DNA from: a virus
IMG/VR virus record: IMGVR_UViG_3300018080_000411
Location: 1-33,136 of that record
DNA length: 33,136 nt
Reading direction: 5' to 3' (one strand)
A program made the translations under genes and the position numbers. The notes below the pieces were generated by a model. The model searched no databases. It was not told where the DNA came from and saw nothing but the letters and a program-made list of their open reading frames with translations. This document shows, piece after piece, positions 13,473 to 21,185 of the stretch. Each line of letters starts with the position of its first letter. Position 1 is the first letter of the stretch.

Positions 13473-15449
13473 TTATGTTCTATTTTTGAATCCTTCGTTT
13501 TGCTCCAGCATGAATTCCAGCTGGGTTCTATGTGCGATCGCTTTCATCGTTTTCTGTGGCGCTCCAATTTTTCCCCACATTTCCGACGGGATGACCGCTT
13601 CCTTCCGGCCGGGGTTGTCTCCTATCATTGCCAGGGTTGGGCTGGTCACGATTCCGCCTCCGGCGAGGGATGGGATCAATCGACTAAATAGGGCGGCGGC
13701 AGCTGATCCGGCTGCTCCTGCAATCGGAAGTGCCAGCGGTCCCAGCAGACCCGTTGCTCCACTCAATGTTTTAGCTATAATTGCGGCGACTCCTTCAGCA
13801 ATAAATGCTTTAATCACCCTCTTTGCAACTTGAGCCATTGTTGCTCCAAAAGACAGGCCGTCCGCTTCTGCCTGGCTAAATGCTTCGCCGATTGCCATTC
13901 CCAATTCATCAAAGCCGACTGCCATCGCATGGATTCCCCAGCCTCCCTCGGTTGCAAATTCTGAAACGGTCCCTCTCAATGAATCGAGGAGGGTTTCGCT
14001 TCTCTCGATGCTGGATTCAAAGGCTTCCGTGTCTATCTCTGGGAGGGTGGACCCTTGTATTTGTCCCGGCTGGATCCCGGATCCCGGCATCGCTCCTTTG
14101 ACGGATTCGATCCTTTCTTTTCTGGATCGCTGGATTTCTTCTGCTCCTGATCCAAGTTCTCCGATTTTATTCCGCTCCCTTTCCGCTTCCCTGGCTTTCA
14201 GCTGGTCCGCTTCTGCATCAACAAAGGCATCGGCGGCGGCTGTTCCTGCTTTCTTAAATCCGGCGGCGGTGGATTTTATATCGCTCTCCGTTGGCTTGAG
14301 CGGCTCAATAAATCCGGAGCGCGCTTTCTCGATCGCATCGCCGTAGTTGTTTGCTGCCTTTGTCCCAAATTGCTTAATGTTGGTAGCACCTTGTTTGAAA
14401 CCGTCCTTTATTATATTTGGAATCTCTCGGAATTGCCCTTTTAAGACGGCTCCGATCACTTTTCCGATTGTTTTTATCGGGAGGAAGGCTTGCTGGATCG
14501 CCAGCTTTGCGGCTGCAAATACGGTCTTTATTTGAGCGCCCATCATCGCGATCCCGGCTCTCAGGATAAGGCTGTTGTTGTAAACGTCCGCGAATCCGTT
14601 CCTCAGTCGGCGGACAGCTGCTCCCACTGAACGAAAAGCGTCAGCTATTTTAGGGAGGGCTGCTTTTACAAATCCGGCGAATTTGTTTGTTATCGGTATT
14701 AGCCCTTTGCCAAACTCCTCCTTCAAATCACCGATCGTGTTTTTTACTTGCTTCCAGGGTCCGAGTCCGACCTTCGCCTGCGCTTCTGCCTGTCCTCCAT
14801 ATTGTTTGTTTAGCTCATCGAGAATAATAGTCTGAGCGCCAGCCAGGTCGTTGGTCTCCGCCAGCCGTTTGATAATCTCCTTCTGGCTTTCTGAGAATTG
14901 GATCCCGGATTCTGAAAGGGCGCTTAGATTGCTAACCGGGTCATTCAGCGCTTTCCCCAGCTGGATGGTTGTGCTTTTCAAATCGCCGTCCAGCATGGTT
15001 GCCAGGTCGAGGGCTGCTTTCTGGGTCCGCTTGAATTGGTCCCCGGCAATGTTGGTAAATGTCAGCAGCTGGGCTGTGACGCCTCCCAGGATCTCCTCGT
15101 CTCCGAAGGTGGTAATATTCTTCAATTCGCTGGCTGTGTCCGCGAGTTCCTGGGTGGTAAATCCGGCCGCGTTTCCGGTTGCTTTGACCGCGGTGCTTAC
15201 TTTGGTAAGGGCTTTTATTTGCTCATCGTAAAGGCGGACGCTATCCGAGCCAAATTTTACAAGCCCTTTTACAGCAAATGCCGCTCCAATGGCGGCGCCT
15301 AATCCTGCAAACATGGCTCCCATCTTCGAGCCGATGCCCTTCACGTTTTTCCCAAATCCGCGGAGGTTTCCTTCTGCTTTCTTGGTTTCCTTCTTCAGCG
15401 GCTTGGCGTCACCTTTTATCCTGACGATCAGATCTTTAAAATAGCCCAT
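13473..15449 (-). CDS. Tail tape measure protein
   Basis: 658 aa. The N-terminus is basic (LIVRIKGDAKPLKKETKKAEG), followed by a hydrophobic glycine-rich helix (GAMFAGLGAAIGAAFAVKG) and a long helical region with the tape-measure hallmark (ELADTASELKNITTFGDEEILGGV, LDLATMLDGDLKSTTIQLGKALNDP). Further hydrophobic stretches near 535-590 could serve in DNA passage. The length suggests a tail of about 100 nm at 0.15 nm per residue. It follows the G/GT chaperone genes with one base between, the standard siphovirus order. Confidence 0.92.
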   Translation of the reverse strand: MGYFKDLIVRIKGDAKPLKKETKKAEGNLRGFGKNVKGIGSKMGAMFAGLGAAIGAAFAVKGLVKFGSDSVRLYDEQIKALTKVSTAVKATGNAAGFTTQELADTASELKNITTFGDEEILGGVTAQLLTFTNIAGDQFKRTQKAALDLATMLDGDLKSTTIQLGKALNDPVSNLSALSESGIQFSESQKEIIKRLAETNDLAGAQTIILDELNKQYGGQAEAQAKVGLGPWKQVKNTIGDLKEEFGKGLIPITNKFAGFVKAALPKIADAFRSVGAAVRRLRNGFADVYNNSLILRAGIAMMGAQIKTVFAAAKLAIQQAFLPIKTIGKVIGAVLKGQFREIPNIIKDGFKQGATNIKQFGTKAANNYGDAIEKARSGFIEPLKPTESDIKSTAAGFKKAGTAAADAFVDAEADQLKAREAERERNKIGELGSGAEEIQRSRKERIESVKGAMPGSGIQPGQIQGSTLPEIDTEAFESSIERSETLLDSLRGTVSEFATEGGWGIHAMAVGFDELGMAIGEAFSQAEADGLSFGATMAQVAKRVIKAFIAEGVAAIIAKTLSGATGLLGPLALPIAGAAGSAAAALFSRLIPSLAGGGIVTSPTLAMIGDNPGRKEAVIPSEMWGKIGAPQKTMKAIAHRTQLEFMLEQNEGFKNRT

Positions 15450-15450
15450 G

Positions 15451-16145
15451 TTATTTTGGTTTTTTGATTGTCCTTAGAAAGTTTCGGGCATCATCGACTT
15501 GTTTCTCCATCTCTTTTCTTCGCCTCTTTTCATTTGCCTCATCCCGGTCCAGTGGGATGGCCTTCCTGGGATCACCCTTTCCTACTCCCATCGCTGCCAT
15601 GATGTGGCGGGTATAATCCCAGTAGTCGTCGGTCTTTTCTTTGTACGCTTTTAGCTTGTAGTCCAATTCCCGCAAGGTCATTTTTCCGTAATCTTCGGCG
15701 CTCAGTCCCAGGATCCCGATTGAAATCTTATATAAATCTTCTAAGCATACCGGGTCGCTGTCATCCTCTGTTTCATCTACCGCTTCCCGGTCACCGACTT
15801 TCCCAGCACTCGCGATGTCAGGTAGGCTTCGTTTATTGCCTTGATGGTTTTTTCGCTTGCCTGGTCCAGCCAATTACCGCATTGAATCGTGTCAAAATCC
15901 TTCGGCAATTCCATCCTGGTATTCCCTGACCGGAGCCCGCAGTAGACCATGTCCCTGAAAGCTCCGAGTTCGCTTTCTTCGAATGGGTTTTTTCTTTTCT
16001 TCGATCGGCGCCATCTGCCTTTCTTTGGTGGTGCCAAGTCTTTGAGATCGATTCCGTAGTGCCTGCAGAATAGCTCCATTGAGTTCATTCCAAATTGGAT
16101 ATGCCAATTCCGCCCGTCCAGCTTTACCTCGCATTGTCCGTTCAT
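15451..16145 (-). CDS. Tail assembly chaperone GT fusion (-1 frameshift product)
   Basis: Translation of the G gene can slip one base back at GGGAAAG (15804-15798) and continue in the overlapping frame to 15451. This gives about 231 aa: 116 of G followed by 115 of T. The T part (VGDREAVDETEDDSDPVC..., then a helical charged C-terminus) has no plausible start codon of its own, because the only upstream candidate is a TTG without ribosome-binding site. This matches the lambda G/GT pair, where the T domain recruits tail tube subunits to the tape measure. Confidence 0.82.
15777..16145 (-). CDS. Tail assembly chaperone G
   Basis: 122 aa; the unshifted product of the G/GT unit. It starts at ATG 16145, 18 bases after the tail tube gene. 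The N-terminal half is a compact domain (CEVKLDGRNWHIQFGMNSMELFCRHYGI); a basic insert (KKGRWRRSKKRKN) follows. The sequence is not closely familiar. Assignment rests on position between tail tube and tape measure, size and the conserved slippery site. G coats the tape measure during tail polymerisation in lambda-like systems. Confidence 0.75.
   Translation of the reverse strand: MNGQCEVKLDGRNWHIQFGMNSMELFCRHYGIDLKDLAPPKKGRWRRSKKRKNPFEESELGAFRDMVYCGLRSGNTRMELPKDFDTIQCGNWLDQASEKTIKAINEAYLTSRVLGKSVTGKR
15798..15804 (-). promoter_or_regulatory. Programmed -1 frameshift site GGGAAAG
   Basis: In the G reading frame this is G GGA AAG, the X XXY YYZ pattern and the same heptamer used by phage lambda for G/GT. 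Slipping back one base enters exactly the frame of the downstream 115-codon extension. The site lies eight codons before the G stop, as expected for a low-frequency shift. Confidence 0.85.
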
Positions 16146-16163
16146 AGGTTCTGGTGTTAAGGA

Positions 16164-16574
16164 TTACCAGGTTGTGCTTGCGACGGAAGGCTTGCCGGTA
16201 ACCTGAATGGTCCCGCTGTAGCTCATGGGGTCATTCTTCGGTCCGTTGACGTCGACGGTTTTCACGTAGCCGTAGCCAGCCCAATGCCGGCGTCCTGTGG
16301 GCCGCTCTCCAATTTTAAAGGAGACCTTTGTCCCTGCGGCGAGGTCGTCATAAAGAGTGGTTGCTCCTTCGCCAGCGTCCTCCGCGTACAATCCGGAAAA
16401 GTTCAATGTTGCTCCCTTCTCTCCAGGCGTGTACTCCTTCCAGCTTTCGGTGGATTGCTGGTCGGTGATGTCCAGCATATCCGCTTCAGCGCTGAAGCTC
16501 TTATCTGTCAACCCGATTAGGACTCCGCTGTCCCATTCGATAAAAATTAAGTTTCCTGATCCTTTGTTTGTCAT
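16164..16574 (-). CDS. Major tail tube protein
   Basis: 136 aa, a beta-rich protein of the TP901-1/Phage_tail_2 type. Recognisable parts are the start GSGNLIFIEWDSGVLIGLTDKSFSAEADMLDITDQQS, the acidic STESWKEYTPGEKGATLNFSGLY, and the end MSYSGTIQVTGKPSVAS. These form the tail-tube fold that stacks as hexameric rings. It is located between the gp10-like neck protein and the tail chaperones, the canonical position. Confidence 0.85.
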   Translation of the reverse strand: MTNKGSGNLIFIEWDSGVLIGLTDKSFSAEADMLDITDQQSTESWKEYTPGEKGATLNFSGLYAEDAGEGATTLYDDLAAGTKVSFKIGERPTGRRHWAGYGYVKTVDVNGPKNDPMSYSGTIQVTGKPSVASTTW

Positions 16575-16583
16575 GACTGTAGT

Positions 16584-16973
16584 TTATTTATTTGATTCAT
16601 TTGCTTTTCTGGTCAGGTACCATTGCCCGTCGACCGTCGCTTCCTCCAGCACCTTGTGCATTTTCTCAACTTTGCCGGCGTAGATGACGTTGGTTCCTAC
16701 AAAATATTCACCCTCTCCTGGCTTCTCTGAAAACGAGCCATCAAAGGTGTTCCCGTTTTCGTCTGTATATGAAAAGGCGGAGGGCATCCCGTCCGCCTCG
16801 ATGTGGATGCTCGATCTGTATCGGCCCGTGATCACCGGCGCTCGCCTCTTGGCGCTGGACATTATGGTCAGCGCGGTTCCCTTTATTATCGCGAGGAATT
16901 CCTTGATCGAGGTCTTTACCTGGAGCCCGATCCAATTCTCTACTTCCTTCACGTTGGTGATTTCAACTTGCAT
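16584..16973 (-). CDS. HK97 gp10-like tail component
   Basis: 129 aa. It has the HK97-gp10 family pattern: an N-terminal helix (VKTSIKEFLAIIKGTALTIMSSAKRRAPVITGRYRSSIHIE), in which the AP..TGR.R.SI motif is the hallmark, then VGTNVIYAGKVE near the end. It functions at the head-tail joint or as a tail completion protein. Its ATG touches the stop of the upstream signal-peptide protein. Confidence 0.85.
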   Translation of the reverse strand: MQVEITNVKEVENWIGLQVKTSIKEFLAIIKGTALTIMSSAKRRAPVITGRYRSSIHIEADGMPSAFSYTDENGNTFDGSFSEKPGEGEYFVGTNVIYAGKVEKMHKVLEEATVDGQWYLTRKANESNK

Positions 16974-17372
16974 CTATGGTTTTTTTGCGATTCGTGTCAT
17001 CTTCAGCCGCATCTCTCCGGCGGTGACAGAATTCAAATCCACTTTATGTTTGTAATACAAATAATGGAGATTTAATCCCTGTAATCCTGCGACTCCGTTG
17101 GTTGTGTCTGCCAGCACTAATGTGTCGATGGGGACCCAGGGTCCGGTGTTGGTCGCTCCTCCCCAGCGAATAACGGCGGCGTCCACGTCGTCGAGGCTCC
17201 AAAATTCGGCGGTCAGGGTCCACATATAATCGAAATTTAGCGGGCCAATATTCACGGAATCGGCCGCGATGGTCGCGCTGTCCCTTAAGGTAAATACTGT
17301 TTTAGTTCGCTGGGCTGTAGCCGTGACTGTTCCCAGGCAAATCACCAAAATTAAAATAAATAGCTTTTTCAT
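16974..17372 (-). CDS. Exported protein with Bacteroidota-type signal peptide (neck region)
   Basis: 132 aa. Residues 1-20 are a clear signal peptide (KKLF, hydrophobic ILILVICLGTVTA, then TAQ), cleaved before or near Q21 as usual in Bacteroidota. The mature part is beta-rich (TVFTLRDSATIAADSVNIGPLNFDYMW... and LRLKMTRI-like end), 110 residues. It sits inside the neck gene cluster, abutting both neighbours. The general layout resembles the protein at 18629-19066. A virion component exported to the periplasm would be odd; a periplasmic or surface role such as superinfection exclusion or receptor masking is a possibility. Confidence 0.7.
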   Translation of the reverse strand: MKKLFILILVICLGTVTATAQRTKTVFTLRDSATIAADSVNIGPLNFDYMWTLTAEFWSLDDVDAAVIRWGGATNTGPWVPIDTLVLADTTNGVAGLQGLNLHYLYYKHKVDLNSVTAGEMRLKMTRIAKKP

Positions 17373-17373
17373 T

Positions 17374-17682
17374 TTATCCTCTTTTAACGTATGCTTTTAT
17401 GTGCCATTCTCTTTTTGTCTCATCCGGATCGATTATCTGGTGGACCGTCAGCGTCTCGGTTCCCAGCTTGATGGGGTCTCCTGGGACGAGGGTTGTCAGG
17501 TCTGCCCGGTACGGTGTTTCTATGTCGTACCAGACTCCCATCACCAATTGCTGAAAAATCAAAGCCCGATGTCCGCTGATCGCTCGGACCTTTGCCCAGA
17601 CCGTAGCCAGGTCGCTTATCTGTTCGGTTGTGTCATCGACCGTCTGCAGCGTGATCCTTTTATCGTATTGTCCTGGATTCAA
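17374..17682 (-). CDS. Head-tail joining protein (SPP1 gp16-like)
   Basis: 102 aa. It begins NPGQYDKRITLQTVDDTTEQISDLATVWAKVRAISG and ends in VHQIIDPDETKREWHIKAYVKRG, the Phage_H_T_join pattern (small beta barrel that stops DNA leakage at the connector). The start is a TTG overlapping the upstream stop (TTGA), with a strong AGGAGG eight bases before it, which makes the unusual start convincing. Confidence 0.85.
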   Translation of the reverse strand: MNPGQYDKRITLQTVDDTTEQISDLATVWAKVRAISGHRALIFQQLVMGVWYDIETPYRADLTTLVPGDPIKLGTETLTVHQIIDPDETKREWHIKAYVKRG

Positions 17683-18269
17683 AGCGTCAGCCTCCTAAAT
17701 GGTTTTAATTTGGTCATTATATCAAACGGGACCCGTTGCACGTTCGGTGAGGCGTCTCCCCGGTTGACGTACATCTCACTAAGCAGGGCGCGGGTCGCAT
17801 CCTTCAGCGGGTATGGGATTTCAGCCATCTTTGCGATGTATGTTGCTTTGAGTCCGACGATCTCGTTTCCGCTGGTTGCCCAGGTTTTGTAAAGGACCAG
17901 CTTCTTGTCTGTCAGCCCGACCTCGTAGTAATCCGTGTTTTTTACCATCGCTGTCTCGTTCCCTTCCAGGTCAATTTTTGCCACCTCGCTGATCGATGAA
18001 ACGGGCGGGTAGGGCAATTCAAAAACTTCCAGCTCGTCGTAGGTGAAAGCGACGACTTGCTTCTTTATGATGCTTTGATTTATATATTCCTCAATCCATT
18101 GCCGGGCTGCCTGGACCATCTCTTTGATCAGGGTGTCCTCGACGTCGATCCCGCTGTAGGCTTGCTTGAGGTAATTCTTCGCATCGTCCAGCGTGATTAT
18201 ATCCGCGACGAATTCACCGCTGGGAGTTCCCATGGTGCCGTAGTCCGTGATCTGGGTTTCAAAGCTCAT
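17679..18269 (-). CDS. Head-tail connector, gp6-like
   Basis: 196 aa. Residues about 25-75 (ITLDDAKNYLKQAYSGIDVEDTLIKEMVQAARQWIEEYINQSI) are the typical helical start of the gp6-like/phage_connect_1 family, followed by LPYPPVSSISEVA and a C-terminal helical part (YPLKDATRALLSEMYVNRGD). It forms the ring beneath the portal. It precedes the gp16-like gene in the standard order and overlaps it by four bases. Confidence 0.88.
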   Translation of the reverse strand: MSFETQITDYGTMGTPSGEFVADIITLDDAKNYLKQAYSGIDVEDTLIKEMVQAARQWIEEYINQSIIKKQVVAFTYDELEVFELPYPPVSSISEVAKIDLEGNETAMVKNTDYYEVGLTDKKLVLYKTWATSGNEIVGLKATYIAKMAEIPYPLKDATRALLSEMYVNRGDASPNVQRVPFDIMTKLKPFRRLTL

Positions 18270-18530
18270 TTATTTCTTTTTAGCTGGTTTTGTTTGAGGT
18301 GTCTTGCTCTCCACCTTTTCCTTTTTGGCAGCTGGCTTCTCTACTTTCTCCTTTAGCTCTGGGTCCGGCACTCCGCCTTCAACCTTCTCTGCTTTAACTG
18401 GCAGTTTCTTTGCGGTTCCTTCGCTTACCAATGCGCGAATGATCCCGGCGTGCTTGGCTGGCCATTCTTTGATGGTTCCCTTTTTCCCTGCAGGGGTGTC
18501 CTTTATTAATTTAAATCGGATGGTTTCCAT
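18270..18530 (-). CDS. Small head-region protein with Lys/Pro-rich tail, 86 aa
   Basis: Residues 1-45 form a small domain (TIRFKLIKDTPAGKKGTIKEWPAKHAGIIRALVSEGTAKKL) that looks like the short beta domains found in phage head accessory proteins. Residues 46-86 are a disordered Lys, Glu and Pro-rich tail. It directly abuts the connector gene. Possible roles are head decoration, a connector adaptor or a nucleic-acid-binding head protein; none can be chosen. Confidence 0.55.
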   Translation of the reverse strand: METIRFKLIKDTPAGKKGTIKEWPAKHAGIIRALVSEGTAKKLPVKAEKVEGGVPDPELKEKVEKPAAKKEKVESKTPQTKPAKKK

Positions 18531-18556
18531 TTTCGTTTTTTTGGTTTTTTAAAATA

Positions 18557-18584
18557 GAGGGCAGGCATTTTGGTACCTGCCCTC
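18557..18584 (-). terminator. Hairpin terminator/attenuator after capsid genes
   Basis: GAGGGCAGG (18557-18565) pairs perfectly with CCTGCCCTC (18576-18584) around a 10-base loop; on the minus strand TATTTT follows. It lies 45 bp after the end of the exported capsid-region protein and before the connector genes. A partial terminator would give the capsid transcripts higher abundance than downstream connectors. Confidence 0.6.
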
Positions 18585-18628
18585 CTTGCTTTAACCTAAT
18601 GTTTCGCGCTCCTCAAAGTGTGAGGGCG

Positions 18629-19066
18629 CTACTTCTGATATGGTAGGACGTAACCGTAAATTGTTGATTTTTGCGTGGCTGCCGTTCCTATTAGACTGAA
18701 TTTCAAATATCGACCTTTAATAGCTGTTATTTGGATTACATCTGTCCAATCTGAGGCGTGGCTTTTCGCGGCGGCTACGGAGTCGGCGGCAGTCGCTGGA
18801 TAATTTGTCCCGTCATTACTCCACCAATATTTATAGCCGAACGTCGCGGTCCCACTCACTAAATCTGTGAAAAGCTGCACGTTCACTCCGACCGCTTTGC
18901 CGGTCCACTTCGCCAGATCAAGTGTGTAGCTCTTGGTTGCCGATGCTGTCAGCGTGTCGGCCGCCGTTCCTGCGAAGGAGGTTACTCCCGTCTTAATGAC
19001 GGTCTGCGCCGTTCCGATTGCTACAATCAGAAAAAGGGCGCTCAAAAATAAGATTATCCTTTTCAT
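18629..19066 (-). CDS. Exported beta-rich protein directly after the capsid gene
   Basis: 145 aa from ATG 19066, two bases after the capsid stop; an upstream in-frame start would overlap the capsid gene and is unlikely. Residues 1-21 are a signal peptide (KRIILFLSALFLIVAIGTAQ). The mature domain is beta-rich with a motif FGYKYWWSNDGTNYPA and an end ITAIKGRYLKFSLIGTAA, of the kind seen in carbohydrate-binding or Ig-like surface domains. A decoration protein is the usual occupant of this slot, but a Sec signal argues for export. A second exported protein lies at 16974-17372. Confidence 0.7.
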   Translation of the reverse strand: MKRIILFLSALFLIVAIGTAQTVIKTGVTSFAGTAADTLTASATKSYTLDLAKWTGKAVGVNVQLFTDLVSGTATFGYKYWWSNDGTNYPATAADSVAAAKSHASDWTDVIQITAIKGRYLKFSLIGTAATQKSTIYGYVLPYQK

Positions 19067-19068
19067 TA

Positions 19069-20280
19069 TTATGGCTTTAAGAGTGCTGCTTTCGCTGTGG
19101 CAAATGTGGTAGTAATGAATCCACCGGCGTGCTGTGCGCTCAGGATCCATTTCGCTCTTATGTAAGCGCGGACGGTGATCAATCTCTTTGTGAAGTCGTC
19201 AGCGTCGTACCCAAACTCCAGGATCATATTTTGGCGCATGGCCAGCTTGCTCCTGTTGAAAGAGGCGACCAGGAATGTCCCGGAGGTGATGCTGTTGCTC
19301 GGTATAATCGGCACGTTGCTCACCCTCAGTCCCTGGCTGGAGAAAAATGGCGGTATAGCGTAGATGCCGTCGGTCGCTTTTGCCAGTTCCATCATCGTGT
19401 AGTCGTCATGGTTCACCAGGCAAGTGTCCGGACGATAATTGGCGACCCTCGCTTGGTTGATCGCTGTTCTCAAAGCGTCGTACTCGTTTGCCTCGATTAC
19501 TGTCGAGTCGTATGGTTTTCCGCTCACGCTGTAGGTCGTTGCAGCGGCAAGGGCTGCGGTGACGATCGCTCCGTCGAGTGTGTCCATTACGTCCCAGGGT
19601 AATTCGGCGTTGATCTCTCCTGCGACCCAGTCGTTGTCGGTCAGCATATTGTCCGAAATTTTAATATGTGCGCCGTAGTCCACGATCGCAGCTGACTGCT
19701 GGGTGTAGGTCATGTCATCCTGTGGCAGGGCGTCTCCTTCGGTAACGGCGGCGGCCGCTGCTGTTCTGGCTGTCCTATCAACGTAGTAGACGGTATTACT
19801 CGTAGTCGGAACAATCGGACAAAGGTCTGCAACAAAAGGTTGTTGGTCCGGAGTTTTTGAGACGCCGGGGATCCATGTCGGTTTGGGTATAGCGTTCACC
19901 TGTCCGCTATTAAGCATCGTGGCTTTCTGGCCCATCCCCAGTTCCAAATCCATTGGGACCTCGATCTGGTAGGAGCCTCTGTTTTTCCGTATGTTCTGGA
20001 AGGCTTCGTCTTTGCAAGCCAGTGCTATATGCTCATTAAGGGTCTTAAATTGCACCTCTTGGGAAGCGGCTTTTTTAATGTCGGTAGCGATCTGGTCCAG
20101 CTGGGTTTGGACCGCTTTCATGTGTTCGGATTCTGGTCCGAGGATGTTCATCAGCTTTGCCTCCATTGCGGTCGCTTTCTCGGCGTCCTCCTGTCTGGCA
20201 GCGTCGAACAATTCCTTCACATGGGTAGCGTTCTTATTCCCAAGGTCGGTCGCTAATGTGTTTAGTTCTTCTTTCGTCAT
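19069..20280 (-). CDS. Major capsid protein, HK97 fold
   Basis: 403 aa. Residues about 1-90 are a helical scaffolding delta domain (Glu, Lys and Ala-rich), which the adjacent protease should remove. From about residue 105 the HK97 capsid core follows: PTWIPGVSKTPDQQPFVADLCPIVPTTSNTVYYVDRT, a central helix region ALRTAINQARVANYRPDTCLVNHDDYTMME, and the C-terminal AMRQNMILEFGYDADDFTKRLITVRAYIRAKWIL. It overlaps the protease stop by ATGA and so is translated in tandem with it. Confidence 0.92.
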   Translation of the reverse strand: MTKEELNTLATDLGNKNATHVKELFDAARQEDAEKATAMEAKLMNILGPESEHMKAVQTQLDQIATDIKKAASQEVQFKTLNEHIALACKDEAFQNIRKNRGSYQIEVPMDLELGMGQKATMLNSGQVNAIPKPTWIPGVSKTPDQQPFVADLCPIVPTTSNTVYYVDRTARTAAAAAVTEGDALPQDDMTYTQQSAAIVDYGAHIKISDNMLTDNDWVAGEINAELPWDVMDTLDGAIVTAALAAATTYSVSGKPYDSTVIEANEYDALRTAINQARVANYRPDTCLVNHDDYTMMELAKATDGIYAIPPFFSSQGLRVSNVPIIPSNSITSGTFLVASFNRSKLAMRQNMILEFGYDADDFTKRLITVRAYIRAKWILSAQHAGGFITTTFATAKAALLKP

Positions 20281-21023
20281 GATAATTTGAAAAAATGGTT
20301 AATATTAAATCCTAAATCGTAGGCTTTCAAAAAATCACGAGCGCCAAATTCATTATTATTCTGGGGTGGAGTGTCCTCCGGTCCCTTGTTTATGACGGCG
20401 AGCGATTTTCTTAAAACTCCGATTTCTATCTGCAAAAGGTTAACGGTGTGCTCCGTGAATTTGTTATCTGTCAGCGCTTTCTGTACAAGCTCCAGCCTGT
20501 TGGCGATTATGTCCAAGGCGCCTTTTTTATCGTCGCTTTTCATTCCAACGACCGGGGTCAAACTGTTGGCTCCCCAGGCCACAGTCGATCCCTCCCACAA
20601 TTTCAGCTCTGTCAGCAGCCTAATTACTGATCCATCTTCTTCTTCTTGGTTGTTGTAGTTTATTACGTTGTAGCCGATGCTGTGTTCATTATAAACTCCA
20701 GCCTTGTAAAGTTTGACAGTATCCACACCGAGGGTGGTATCAGGTATCGGTGATTCAAAATAGAGTCCGTGTTGCTTTTCCTCCAAGACGGCTGGCTTCG
20801 CCAGGACGCCACTAAAGCTGTTATGCTGCAGGAGGTGCATTATTTGGTTGGTTCCTTCTGGTCCTCTGTCCTCGATTGTTTTCAGAAAGGCGCCGGGGAC
20901 AATTATATCGCCATCGCTGTCCTTATTTCCAAAGGCGGCAAAATAACCGGCGACGGTTGCTGCGATTCCGGTTTTCTTCGATTCTTTGATATCGATTTCG
21001 CCTCGGTGGTTTTTAAAGTCCAT
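20277..21023 (-). CDS. Prohead protease, HK97/U35 family
   Basis: 248 aa. The serine protease core occupies about residues 18-165: IAATVAGYFAAFGNKDSDGDIIVPGAF, the catalytic His in LLQHN (H67) and the nucleophile Ser in NEHSIGYN (S115), then LTELKLWEGSTVAWGANSLTPV. The C-terminal part (about 170-248) is helical and may act as scaffold before self-cleavage. It removes the capsid N-terminus during maturation. It begins 76 bp after a strong terminator, so protease and capsid probably form a separate transcript. Confidence 0.9.
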   Translation of the reverse strand: MDFKNHRGEIDIKESKKTGIAATVAGYFAAFGNKDSDGDIIVPGAFLKTIEDRGPEGTNQIMHLLQHNSFSGVLAKPAVLEEKQHGLYFESPIPDTTLGVDTVKLYKAGVYNEHSIGYNVINYNNQEEEDGSVIRLLTELKLWEGSTVAWGANSLTPVVGMKSDDKKGALDIIANRLELVQKALTDNKFTEHTVNLLQIEIGVLRKSLAVINKGPEDTPPQNNNEFGARDFLKAYDLGFNINHFFKLS

Positions 21024-21098
21024 TGGTTTTTTTTAGTAATTAAATCATGGATTTTGGTCTAAGGTATCTCGCGCGCGCGACTTTCTCCAAATTTTGAC

Positions 21099-21140
21099 AA
21101 AAAAAAAGCAACCAGTCCTGCTTTTGCGGTGTCTGGTTGC
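21099..21140 (-). terminator. Rho-independent terminator after minor head gene
   Basis: On the minus strand GCAACCAG pairs with CTGGTTGC (8 bp, 17-base loop) and is followed directly by nine T (21107-21099). It ends the packaging/portal transcript 46 bp after the minor head gene. A 12-bp palindrome TCGCGCGCGCGA (21069-21080) lies between it and the protease gene. A weak promoter (TTTG, 21 bases, TACCTTAG) may start the protease-capsid transcript there. Confidence 0.85.
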
Positions 21141-21185
21141 GGTCGATGAGACCAGAGCGTTTCTTCTACGAAGGTAGTATTTTTT

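Noticed and set aside
15451-15873. Separate gene starting at 15873 for the T part of the tail chaperone
   Set aside because: The start would be a TTG without ribosome-binding site inside the G gene; the in-phase GGGAAAG slippery site explains expression better.
21069-21080. 12-bp palindrome TCGCGCGCGCGA as a regulator site
   Set aside because: Simple CG alternation readily gives palindromes; position between terminator and protease is noted but nothing else supports a binding site.
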